Shown piece after piece: positions 28,439-36,690 of a stretch of 64,000 bases of DNA. How positions within the stretch are numbered: position 1 is the stretch's first letter; every line of letters starts with the position of its first letter. The notes under the pieces are model-generated. The model did not search any database, was not told where the DNA came from, and was given only the letters and a program-made list of their open reading frames with translations. This DNA is from Bradyrhizobium sp. CB82 (GTDB lineage Bacteria > Pseudomonadota > Alphaproteobacteria > Rhizobiales > Xanthobacteraceae): contig NZ_CP121650.1 in assembly GCF_029714405.1 (NCBI RefSeq), positions 7,631,001 through 7,695,000 of the forward strand, in the 5' to 3' direction. A program made the position numbers and the translations under genes.

Positions 28439-29311
28439 TCAGGTTGGATTGGAAGGCGCCCAGTTTGCGATCGCATCGCTCAACCCTTCGGGAAGTCGAT
28501 AGGATTCTTGTGGCGTCGGGAATGCTCCGTTCCGGACATCTGCGGCCCAGCGTGACAGCGCCTCCTGCAATAGCGGAAAACCCTCGACATAGGTGCGAAC
28601 GAATTTTGGCCGATGACTTTCAGTTAAGCCAAGCACATCGTGGAATACAAGCACCTGGCCGGAACAGCTGGGGCCCGCTCCGATTCCCATCGTCGGTATT
28701 GTCAGTGACTTGGTCGCTCGGGCGGCGAGCTCGGCCGGGATACCCTCCAGGACGAGAGCGAAGCATCCGGCCTCCTGCAGACAGTGGGCGTCGTCGAGCA
28801 GGCGCAAGGCATTGTCGGCGTTGCGGCCCTGCACCTTGAATCCACCCATAACATTGACGCTCTGCGGCGTCAGACCGAGATGGCCCATCACGGGAATCTC
28901 ACAATCGACCAAGGCACGTACGATTTCAGCGCGCTTGGCCCCACCCTCGAGCTTCACGGCGTCGGCCCCTCGCTGCAGGAAGCCTCCCGCGTTGCGGATC
29001 GTCTCCTCGGGGCTGAGATGGAAGCTTAGAAAGGGCATGTCGGCTACAAACAAGGCACGAGGCTTTGTGCGCGCCACGGCTTCGAGGTGATGGTTCATCA
29101 TCGCCATGCTGACGGGCAACGTATTATCGAATCCGAGGCAGACATTGCCAACGCTATCGCCGACAAGGATGATGTCGACGACGGGGTCGGCGATGCGTGC
29201 CGTCACCGCATCGTAAGCGGTGGTCATTACGACACGCCGCCCCTCCCCCTTCCACCGCTGCAGCATTGGAATGGTAACGCGCTCGACAGGCGCGTCCGAA
29301 ATATGGCTCAT
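28439..29311 (-). CDS. panB: 3-methyl-2-oxobutanoate hydroxymethyltransferase
   Basis: A 290-aa TIM-barrel enzyme making ketopantoate from 2-ketoisovalerate and 5,10-methylene-THF. Signature blocks: MTTAYDAVTARIAD, DIILVGDSVGNVCLGFDNT, FVADMPFLSF, AVKLEGG, VMGHLGLTPQSV, and IPTMGIGAGPSCSGQVLVFHD. Complete. First gene of the panBC operon. Confidence 0.97.
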   Translation of the reverse strand: MSHISDAPVERVTIPMLQRWKGEGRRVVMTTAYDAVTARIADPVVDIILVGDSVGNVCLGFDNTLPVSMAMMNHHLEAVARTKPRALFVADMPFLSFHLSPEETIRNAGGFLQRGADAVKLEGGAKRAEIVRALVDCEIPVMGHLGLTPQSVNVMGGFKVQGRNADNALRLLDDAHCLQEAGCFALVLEGIPAELAARATKSLTIPTMGIGAGPSCSGQVLVFHDVLGLTESHRPKFVRTYVEGFPLLQEALSRWAADVRNGAFPTPQESYRLPEGLSDAIANWAPSNPT

Positions 29312-30420
29312 CTAAAGTCCGATTTGTCGACTGACCCACATAACCTAGAGTCGCCGCTTCCTAGGGAATGCGAGAGAAATTTGTCAAGGGCGAAGAGGAA
29401 AAAGAACGCAGCCTCTCTAAAGTTAGCGGCCGGCGCACAGAAACATCCAATGATCGCGCAATCATCGAACAAGACCTACCAGGTCGTCAGCGACATACGG
29501 ACCAATTGCGCGGCAGGCGCGCGCCGGTCTGCCGGCTGGACGACCGTTCTCATCCTGCCATTACCGGGAAGGTCCCGGCAACGCGGTGACCGTCGATCCC
29601 GGGGTATCGGGCTCCTGCCTCGCACATCAAAAGCCAGCTGAGAGCGCCGGCAATCAAGATCAAACGATTGCCGAAAGCAGAGCAAACCAAGCCTGCCGAA
29701 CGCACCCAACCCAGCGCGGCGGTGCCCGCTGGCGAAAGCCCCCAGCACTCGCCTGCTTGAGGCGCCCACCCAACCGCGATTACGGGATCATCAAGAGCGC
29801 ATTTTCTTTGCGATCCTGTGCTCCGCGTAATGTCGGCCCCAGAGCCAGTCCGCACATTATCTTCTTCATGCTGCGTCGATGGCCCGTGTCATGAGTGCCG
29901 GGTACCCTGTGGGAAATCTTCCGGGATCGGTGCAGGTGCGGATATCGTCGAGGCCGTGCGCGAAGGGGACGATCGAGGAGAACTCTCCACCGACATTCCT
30001 GCCGAATGAGATTGTACTTCGCCTTCACGACGAGGGTGCTAATGGCCGCCTGTTCAACACGGCGGAATCTTAGGCCGGTAACTTTGCGCCCCCGTCAACT
30101 ACCAACGCTAATGATTGATCGCGATGAAACATAGGGGGACAATCGGTTCACGAATGTTGGGCTGACCCAGCCTATGTGCAAAGAATCTCGCAGCAACCAA
30201 GGTCCGCTCTCGGAAAGCGGACTTGATGCGCTGACGTGCCAGCGGCAGAAACCTCAGGCTCGATCCCGCGGAGTAAGAGCTCGCGCCTTCTCGACCGGTG
30301 GAAGATCCCAGAGAAGCATGGCAGCTACAGCAACGCTCGGTCATTCCGCTGCCTCAGCGCAGCTGAGTCCTCCTTTGGATGGGATTAGCCCGTAGCAGGC
30401 AATGAAGATGGCAGCAAACG
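29312..30420. other. long gap with no convincing gene
   Basis: About 1.1 kb upstream of panB. Short frames only. A minus-strand frame at 29550-29855 has a hydrophobic run (GNRLILIAGALSWLLM) but no supporting context. Presumably decayed island DNA plus the panB promoter. Confidence 0.4.
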
Positions 30421-30730
30421 AGAGAGGCTTTGAGAGATCGATGATCCTGATCGACAACTTTCGACTCCCTTACATTCAACATTGCCCAGATGGTCGGAGA
30501 GTGGAACGGTAGGGAAGCCATTGTCTTGTGTAACACAGTGCCACGGAGCGAAATTCGTAAGATAGCTCATGACCGGATCATTCTCTCGCCCGGCCCAGGA
30601 AGCCCTCAAGTTTGTCGGCTCGACGATGGATGTTTTGGCCGGGAGCACCGTTCCGGTCTTGGGCGTGTGTTTAGGACATCAATCCATCGCCCATTTTCAT
30701 GGGGCATCCGTTGCCTTGAAGAGATTCTCC
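30421..30730 (+). pseudogene. pabA/trpG-like glutamine amidotransferase remnant
   Basis: Three frames in succession give pieces of a class I glutamine amidotransferase of the PabA/TrpG type: MILIDNF; then FNIAQMVGEWNGREAIVLCNTVPRSEI...DRIILSPGPGSPQ; then TMDVLAGSTVPVLGVCLGHQSIAHFHGA with the nucleophile Cys in GVCLGHQ. The region carrying the catalytic His-Glu pair is gone. Two or more indels and a C-terminal truncation make it non-functional. An intact homologue is at 52030-52614. Confidence 0.8.
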
Positions 30731-31317
30731 TCAAGGCAGGCCAGCCGATCCGTGCGATCGTCGAGGGTATCACCGGCAACCCGGATCATAGCGTCGAGAT
30801 CCATGGAACGGATGACGATGTTGCCGAGGAGGCGGTACCCGATCCGGCACATCGTCTCCGCTTGGCGACACTCCAGGACCGGAACACGATCGCACAATGT
30901 GTCGATACGCTTCTCACGGAGCTCGGAGGACCGGGGCCGCAATTCGATCCGCAAGCAGCGGTCAGCGTCGCTGGGCAAATCGCGACGGATTCACGGCTTG
31001 GCTTCGCCCTGATCATGGAGGATGTGCTGGCCGCCGAAGTGATCGGCATTGCGGTCGTCTCGCAGGTCACCGCGGTAAGGGCGTCAGGCCACTATGGCAT
31101 CCTGCAGGAGCTCTGGGTCGATTCGCGCTATCGCTCGGCTCAAAATGGGAGACGGCTTCTCGCTGCGGTGAACCGCGAGGCGCGGGCGCGGGGCTGGCCC
31201 ATGATCGAGGTGTCTCTTCCCTTGGCCGACCGTCCCGGCGCTGAGAGGCTGGTCGCATTCTATGAAAGCATGGGCTTCACATCGGCTGGAGAGCGGCGAC
31301 GAAGGAGGCTTCCGTGA
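30490..31317 (+). CDS. GNAT-family N-acetyltransferase, start unresolved
   Basis: The C-terminal ~150 residues form a GNAT domain: HRLRLATLQDRNTIAQCVDTLL, LAAEVIGIAVVSQ, YGILQELWVDSRYRSAQNGRRLLAAVNREARARGW and a final VAFYESMGFTSAGER. The acetyl-CoA loop (RSAQNGRRLL) is close to Q/RxxGxG/A. The only in-frame Met upstream is at 30490, inside the pabA remnant, so the native start was probably removed when the two pieces were joined. The true gene would begin near 30800. Substrate unknown. Confidence 0.6.
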   Translation: MVGEWNGREAIVLCNTVPRSEIRKIAHDRIILSPGPGSPQVCRLDDGCFGREHRSGLGRVFRTSIHRPFSWGIRCLEEILLKAGQPIRAIVEGITGNPDHSVEIHGTDDDVAEEAVPDPAHRLRLATLQDRNTIAQCVDTLLTELGGPGPQFDPQAAVSVAGQIATDSRLGFALIMEDVLAAEVIGIAVVSQVTAVRASGHYGILQELWVDSRYRSAQNGRRLLAAVNREARARGWPMIEVSLPLADRPGAERLVAFYESMGFTSAGERRRRRLP

Positions 31318-31457
31318 CCTGGCTAACCGTACACATGACACCGGCCTCAACCAGCCCTGGGGCCCTTATACGCTAATGCGGCCGGAACGATTAAGCCATC
31401 AAGGGAGGTGGAGGATAGGCTCAATGAGATCCGGACCGGATTGGAGAGCGCGCCGGT

Positions 31458-31465
31458 GTCCAGTT
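31458..31465. repeat. 8-bp target site duplication (left copy)
   Basis: GTCCAGTT, repeated exactly at 32895-32902 on the other side of the IS256 element. Confidence 0.92.
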
Positions 31466-32894
31466 GGGGATGTCCCGATCGCTGTTGAACTACGTCGGGC
31501 CGACGTTGCCGGAATGAATGTTACGCGGCCCTCGTGACGTGGGCAACGGGGTTGATCGTCATGCGATTGTGGCGAGCTTGAAGGGCCGCACGCAAAACCG
31601 ACAATTGCTTATGCGCCTTCAATCGTCGGAAGCCCTTGTTGGCCTCGATCATGCCGGCCGCGACCCATCGCAAGGCCATGCCGGCATCCCGCCAGCGTTT
31701 GACGTTGCGCGTGACGCGGCGAATGGTGCCCATCATGTTCTCGGCGATGTTGGTACAAGCGAGCGATCGACGAAGCTCCTTCGGCAGCTTCAACCGGACG
31801 ACAGTCAGGATTTCGTCGAGGCCTTCGAGGATGCTGGCCGCTACGCCGGGCCATTGCTGGTCGAGTCGACGCGCGAGATTGCGGATCAATTTTTCAGCCT
31901 TGTCGGCGTCATCGAGCTCCCAGGCCTGGCGCAGCACCCGACGGGTGGCCGCATGATGCTCTTTCGGCAGGCGTTCCATGATGTTGCGCGCCTTGTGGAT
32001 CTGGCAGCGCTGGATCGCAGCGGCCGAACCGAAGGTGCGGCGGATCGCCTTCGACAACGCCTTCGCGCCGTCGGCGATGAACAGTCTTGGCACCGTCGGG
32101 TCGAGCCCGCGCGAGACCAGGTTGTCCAGCAGGGCCTGAACCGTTGCGGCGTTCTCGGTCGCCCCTTCCACCAGCGCCAGCGGATGCTTGTTGCCTTCGC
32201 CGTCAACCCCGATCGCGGCCACCAGCACGAGATCGTCGCCGAGATGCAGCCCGTCGATTTGGACCACCAGAAGGTCGAGCGCGGACAGATCGGCAGCCAT
32301 GAAGTCGGCCAGCCGCGCCGCCGACAGCGCTACGAACCTCCGCGAGGCCGCCGACTTCGAAACCCCCGATCCGGGCGGTGCCGGCACGTCACCCTCGGGC
32401 AGCCGGACAGCGCGGCCGAACCGGCGCGTCGACACATTGATCAGCATCAGGTTCATCGCCCAGCGACCGAGCCAGTCCTCCTCCGCCGCCGTTTCCCAGC
32501 TCGGGATCGTGACCTCGCGGCCGTCCACGCCCCGGACCCGCGGGCGCTCGACCTCGATCTTGCCGCCGTGGAAGCCGATCCGTCCCCGCGTTCGGCCCCA
32601 ACGGTGCGCCCGCCGCGCCGCGTCGCGACCGTGGCGCGGCCCGCAGGCCGCCGTGACATCCGCCTCCATCATCGTGCCGAGCGCCTCGATCCCTGCCGCA
32701 AGGCAGAACCGATCGAAGCTCGCCCGCACTTCTGCAAACGCTTCGTCCACAGCCCCGGTCGCCGGCCAACCAGCCGGTGTGATATCTCTCGTCATGGCGT
32801 TGCTCTCCTTTGTGGAATCAGCACCCCGAGCCTACCGGCTCAAGGTGGGCAACGCCGACCTCTTCAGAAATTCAACAGAACCCGGGACATCCCC
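31466..32894 (-). mobile_element. complete IS256-family insertion sequence
   Basis: A 1429-bp element. Its ends are imperfect inverted repeats of about 28 bp starting GGGGATGTCCCG on each side, with a shared CTGTTGAA further in. It carries one intact transposase gene and is flanked by a perfect 8-bp direct repeat (GTCCAGTT), the target size typical of IS256. The intact repeats and gene suggest a fairly recent insertion. Confidence 0.93.
31521..32795 (-). CDS. IS256-family (Mutator-type) transposase
   Basis: A 424-aa transposase. The DDE catalytic core is visible: Asp in VVQIDGLHLGDD, Asp in LFIADGAKALSKAI followed by the conserved C/H pair in IQRCQIHKARNI, and Glu in ACTNIAENMMGTIRR. Full family length, no frameshift. 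Codon usage is GC-rich compared with flanking island DNA, consistent with recent arrival. Confidence 0.95.
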   Translation of the reverse strand: MTRDITPAGWPATGAVDEAFAEVRASFDRFCLAAGIEALGTMMEADVTAACGPRHGRDAARRAHRWGRTRGRIGFHGGKIEVERPRVRGVDGREVTIPSWETAAEEDWLGRWAMNLMLINVSTRRFGRAVRLPEGDVPAPPGSGVSKSAASRRFVALSAARLADFMAADLSALDLLVVQIDGLHLGDDLVLVAAIGVDGEGNKHPLALVEGATENAATVQALLDNLVSRGLDPTVPRLFIADGAKALSKAIRRTFGSAAAIQRCQIHKARNIMERLPKEHHAATRRVLRQAWELDDADKAEKLIRNLARRLDQQWPGVAASILEGLDEILTVVRLKLPKELRRSLACTNIAENMMGTIRRVTRNVKRWRDAGMALRWVAAGMIEANKGFRRLKAHKQLSVLRAALQARHNRMTINPVAHVTRAA

Positions 32895-32902
32895 GTCCAG
32901 TT
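32895..32902. repeat. 8-bp target site duplication (right copy)
   Basis: GTCCAGTT, matching 31458-31465. Confidence 0.92.
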
Positions 32903-33248
32903 TATCGCCCACTGAAAACGTCCCAGACAAGTTGGTGTCAGTCCTGAGAACCCTCCATGATCCGGACTACGTTGATGCACTCCGGCTCGGGCCGCATCCA
33001 CAAGAGCCGGAAATTACCGAGCTTGCCAGAAGATATGCCGCGCCTGGTGTGCCGCAGAACACATCCGTCGACACAGGAACCTATCTGCGCGCCCTTTTTG
33101 CCCGCCGCTATAGGCTTCGCAGCCGCGACCACAATCGCGTCAAAGCAAAGCCCGGTAAGTTGCGCAAAAGCGTTCCGTCCTCACCACTAAGGAGCGCCCC
33201 ACCTGGCGCCTGCAAGAGGGCGCCTTCGGCACGGCAGCGGCGGCGCAA

Positions 33249-33503
33249 CTAAGGAATACAGAAGACTGCAAATAGTACGATCGCGGCAAGAGCGCAGAAC
33301 ACCAATGCCTTGCTAACCAGTGCGCGTCTCTCGATTTGCTCGGCCGCATATCCGAAACTTCGCGCGAGATTGAGTAAGCTGTCTCGTTCGAGCTCTCCTG
33401 TCGAGTGCTCAGCCTGTAGCAAGTAACTCTGCTCCAGCCGCCGAAACACTTTCGCATCTCGCATTCTGCGCCCATGCACAGCCATACGCATTGTCCCCAT
33501 CAC
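33249..33503 (-). CDS. small membrane-anchored hypothetical protein
   Basis: An 84-aa protein. A helical, charged N-terminal part (DAKVFRRLEQSYLLQAEHSTGELERDSLLNLARSFGYAAEQIERR) precedes a single hydrophobic segment near the C-terminus (VSKALVFCALAAIVLFAVFCI), so it is probably a tail-anchored inner-membrane protein. Several Met codons near the start leave the exact N-terminus open. Function unknown. Confidence 0.55.
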   Translation of the reverse strand: MMGTMRMAVHGRRMRDAKVFRRLEQSYLLQAEHSTGELERDSLLNLARSFGYAAEQIERRALVSKALVFCALAAIVLFAVFCIP

Positions 33504-34042
33504 AAATGCCGCTCACGTCGCCGCGAAGTCATGTCGCCGGTATGAGATGTGCGAAACCTATTCGCGGAGTGCGAGATGGATGTGACTGTTAGCCCACCAA
33601 ATCAGAGAGTTGAGACTACAGCATCTTCAAACTCCGACGAATCTGCCGTAGCCGTACACGCGGAGGAGAGCCATGAGGTTTGATGAATGAGAAGGAAAGA
33701 GAAGGAGGCGAAAAGGGAGCGATGACGGGCGAAGGCACGAATTTTTCGTGGTGAATATGACCAATGAAGAGCTCAAGAGACATGTTGTGGAAAAGCAGCC
33801 GTAATGAGGTCAAGCTCGACATCAATGACCTTGAGCCTGGCAGGGGTTCACCGCGAAAGTCCTGTCCGGCAGTAATCGGGATTATTGGCGCTGATCAAGG
33901 CGAGATAGAGAGTACCAGCTGAACTGTTACGATCGCGACACCTACGCAGCTGTAACCATTCGCGGCTGCGGAATTGGAGTGCTCTTTATCGATACGAGCC
34001 ATGGAAACGGTAGCATGAACGTCAACGATGGCTGTGCCCTAT
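33504..34042. other. gap with no convincing gene
   Basis: 540 bp between the small membrane protein and the 3' end of the effector-like gene. No supported frame. Confidence 0.4.
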
Positions 34043-35728
34043 TCAGTTTCGGCGGAGGAAAATCGCACGCTCTCGGCCTGGACTCCCGATAGAGGCCGTG
34101 TAGTTCACGCCTTGAATGGTGAGATTTGTCTGCGGCTCAGCCACGCTCGGCAGCACGTTATGCAAGCGCATCCCGTGAATGAAGTCCTCCGTCGCCCACT
34201 GGTCGCCATGCTGCCAGCCCTGGGGAAGGTACAAATTTAGATTCGGCACCGCAAGCGGCGCGTGAACCGGGAGATATGCCGGATCGGAGGTCGATGCCCC
34301 GTTGTCCCACAGCGGAGAAGGATTCGGTTGATTAACACTGTCCGCCGGCGAATGGGTGGGTGAAGCCAATATCTCCAAGAGTTCCGCTGTGTCTAAACTT
34401 TCAGTTGGTAGCTGATTAGCTTTATCCGCTGTCCGCCAAATCTCCTCGGGAGAGACAGCCTGAACTGGCAAGGGTAACGCTGGGCTTGGCTGATTAACGC
34501 TGTCCGCCGGCGAATGCGTGGGTGAAGCAAGAATCTCCAAAAGCTCTGCGGTGTCCAAATTTTCGGCTGGCAGCAGGCCAGTTTGATCCGAGGTAGTCCG
34601 AAGCTCCGCAGAAAGGCAAATCGACCGCGAGGGGATGGGTTGATCATCCAGCCGTCGCAGAAGCTCCTCTGAGTTGACACTTGGCACCGGTGACTGCACG
34701 GTCAGAGCCTCCGCGTGTTGATAGCTGTCCACGGCGGAGCCTTGCGCGTTGCGGTAATCGCGGATGATGTTCAACCCGGTGATTAGATTCTTGTTTTTTG
34801 AGTATAGGCGTTTCGCACGCCTGATCAGAGACTCGTGATCTAACTTAGCAATTCCTTGGCCCTCATCTTTGAGCACTCCAGCAAACCTGTAAAGTTTGTC
34901 GGTATAGTGTTTGACGGTATGCTCGGGTCGCCCGCTGGCAAGAATCGCAGTATCGATGAGATTCTTGTCCTCCCTCGATGGAATATATTCATCCTCCCGA
35001 CGAGGGACACGAGCAGCTAAAATATCCGGCTCACGGTACTCGCGAAGCACCTCCAACACGGAGGGCATTTTCACGTCATCCCCGAAGTATTCCTTAACGT
35101 AAGCGACCAGCGAATCGTGATCGCACGCAGCAATTGCTCGCCCCCGCGACTCGAGACTTTTCGCCAATCTGCGAAGAAGCTTCTCATTGTTCTCGGCGGT
35201 AATAGGTGTCCATCTTCGACGTGCAGCAGCTGCGCGGATGGCTCCCTCGATCAGGCTCGCATCCTCTACAGAAGGAATATAACGTCGACAGCCATCTGAA
35301 GCCCTGGGCTCGCGGTACTTACGAAGCGCATTCAATGCGGTAACCATGGATCCATCAGCCGGAAAGAACGCATTAGCGTGCCAGACCAACGATTCGTGAT
35401 CCAGCGCGTCAATCGTCTGGTTTCGAGACCCAAGATGATTTCCCAATACGCGAAGAGCCCAAGTATAAGTGCCGACCGTGTTTGATTGTAAATTCCTCGC
35501 AAAATGCTCGGCTGCCGCGTCGATGAGGGTTCGGTCTTTTTCAGTTAGATGAGGATAGCGGGGTTCTGGAGTTGCGCCCGCGGCCGGAGCGGCATGAGCC
35601 TGGCGCGCCTCGGCCAAGCGCTGCTCAAAGTCATCTTGCCCGGCCTGTCGCGCTTGCTCTTGCTGCAACAAGTGATAAGCCTCCGGCCGGCCTGACACAT
35701 CGAATGGATCAACGTTGTTTGCGTCCAC
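34043..35728 (-). CDS. repeat-containing putative type III effector
   Basis: About 561 aa from a GTG at 35728 (AAGGTAAGG upstream); an ATG at 35854 would lie upstream of the tts box and is rejected. The N-terminal half holds three diverged ~90-residue modules, each with an opening (I)PS.EDxxLI-type stretch, a core LDHESLVxxAxxxF and a closing LxxLRxYREP. The C-terminal half has two 54-residue tandem units (LDTAELLEILASPTHSPADSVNQP) with LxLxL-like motifs such as LNLYL. The modules recall the N-terminal part of Bradyrhizobium NopD/Bel2-5 effectors, but no C48 SUMO-protease domain follows. Secretion is inferred from the tts box. Confidence 0.65.
   Translation of the reverse strand: MDANNVDPFDVSGRPEAYHLLQQEQARQAGQDDFEQRLAEARQAHAAPAAGATPEPRYPHLTEKDRTLIDAAAEHFARNLQSNTVGTYTWALRVLGNHLGSRNQTIDALDHESLVWHANAFFPADGSMVTALNALRKYREPRASDGCRRYIPSVEDASLIEGAIRAAAARRRWTPITAENNEKLLRRLAKSLESRGRAIAACDHDSLVAYVKEYFGDDVKMPSVLEVLREYREPDILAARVPRREDEYIPSREDKNLIDTAILASGRPEHTVKHYTDKLYRFAGVLKDEGQGIAKLDHESLIRRAKRLYSKNKNLITGLNIIRDYRNAQGSAVDSYQHAEALTVQSPVPSVNSEELLRRLDDQPIPSRSICLSAELRTTSDQTGLLPAENLDTAELLEILASPTHSPADSVNQPSPALPLPVQAVSPEEIWRTADKANQLPTESLDTAELLEILASPTHSPADSVNQPNPSPLWDNGASTSDPAYLPVHAPLAVPNLNLYLPQGWQHGDQWATEDFIHGMRLHNVLPSVAEPQTNLTIQGVNYTASIGSPGRERAIFLRRN
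34326..34562. repeat. two coding tandem repeats, 162-bp period
   Basis: Blocks at about 34326-34400 and 34488-34562 are nearly identical and encode the same ~24-residue peptide in the putative effector. The unit is 162 bp (54 codons), so copy-number change would keep the frame. Confidence 0.8.
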
Positions 35729-35769
35729 GCCAGCCTTACCTTCACAAGGTCGTCGCAAAGGATCACAAC

Positions 35770-35797
35770 TACCAGGGCTAGCTTTCGAGAAGCTGAC
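35770..35797 (-). promoter_or_regulatory. tts box (TtsI binding site)
   Basis: Minus-strand GTCAGCTTCTCGAAAGCT, the same 18-nt core as the box at 2531-2548, with a CC...GGTA tail. It lies about 42 bp before the GTG at 35728 of the repeat-containing effector gene. Confidence 0.87.
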
Positions 35798-36318
35798 CGA
35801 AATAGACCCCGAGCGCGGGACAGGAATGGCCGACGGACGGATGCCTATTCTCAAATCAGTCCTTCTTTCTGCTCTTGTGTGCCTTGATCTCTCCTCGACA
35901 TCCGCTGGCCATGCAATCGGCTGATCTGACGCGGATTTCCGTCCGCCGGAAGGCGCAAGCCCTCGCGCGCTGGCGCGAACCTAGCGGGTGCGGCGCCCGT
36001 CTCTACGCTCGCCGGCACGGACGCCGGGCCACACATAAAGGGGAGACGAGGTGCGCAAAGAACATTTTGACACGCACCGAACGCTTCGCGACAGACTAAA
36101 GAGGAGATAATATGCTTTGTCCTCAAGCCGGAAAGGTGCATCCAGGGCATGCCGAATTCGGCCGCTTCCCTATGCTGCCTTCGCCGCGCCGTCATCGCCG
36201 CAGGTGGTTAGCGAACTCGCTTGATCCCCCGCGTACCGACGTTCCCGCGTCCCGACCCTGACGCAGGCTCCAGGCCGACGAAGCAAAGAGCAAGGATTGG
36301 ATGCACCCTCCGACGGTC
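35798..36318. other. gap with no gene seen
   Basis: About 520 bp. Short frames only, no motif recognised. Confidence 0.4.
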
Positions 36319-36624
36319 TTACGCGCTTTGCCGTTCGTCAGCATGGAACCGAGCGGGTCCGTATTCCGCAACGATCCACTTGCTCGTCGTGACGTTGCCG
36401 CCCATTTCGTTCTCTGTTGCCAAGCGGGCTGCTTCGAGCCTGGCTTCGGCAACGGCCAAATTGTCAAATGTGCCGATCAGCGTTGTGTTTGGAAGCCGAT
36501 ACCGAACGTTGTTTGAGCCAAGGATCCACAGTTTCCAGCCCTGCGCCGCTGCTTGCTTCAAAAAGGTCGGGTGCGGATCAGGCTTGGTCTCCTTCAAATC
36601 ATACGATGCAAGATAGGCAGGCAT
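36319..36624 (-). CDS. conserved small hypothetical protein
   Basis: A 101-aa protein beginning MPAYLASYDLKETKPDPHPTFLKQAAAQGW. The opening beta strand with Tyr-Asp and the overall size suggest a ferredoxin-like fold such as seen in Cas2/VapD relatives, but this is only a superficial likeness and there is no CRISPR array nearby. The composition looks coding. Function unknown. Confidence 0.6.
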   Translation of the reverse strand: MPAYLASYDLKETKPDPHPTFLKQAAAQGWKLWILGSNNVRYRLPNTTLIGTFDNLAVAEARLEAARLATENEMGGNVTTSKWIVAEYGPARFHADERQSA

Positions 36625-36690
36625 TATGAGACCCCCAGTGAGAGCAAATAATCACACCACATAATCTAATTCTGTAGGAATTTCAGATGG

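Larger units (their letters stand above)
31320..33130 (+). pseudogene. acetylpolyamine amidohydrolase/HDAC-like remnant split by IS256
   Basis: Left of the insertion, HDTGLNQPWGPY and then (after a frame change) PSREVEDRLNEIRTGLESAPVSS are readable. If the IS and one target copy are removed, the frame continues LSPTENVPDKLVSVLRTLHDPDYVDALRLGP, which resembles the N-terminal region of class II HDAC/acetylpolyamine amidohydrolases (HD...LE, ERL.AI, HDP.YVDFL). The catalytic His/Asp centre is not seen. The gene was probably already broken before the IS arrived. Confidence 0.45.
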
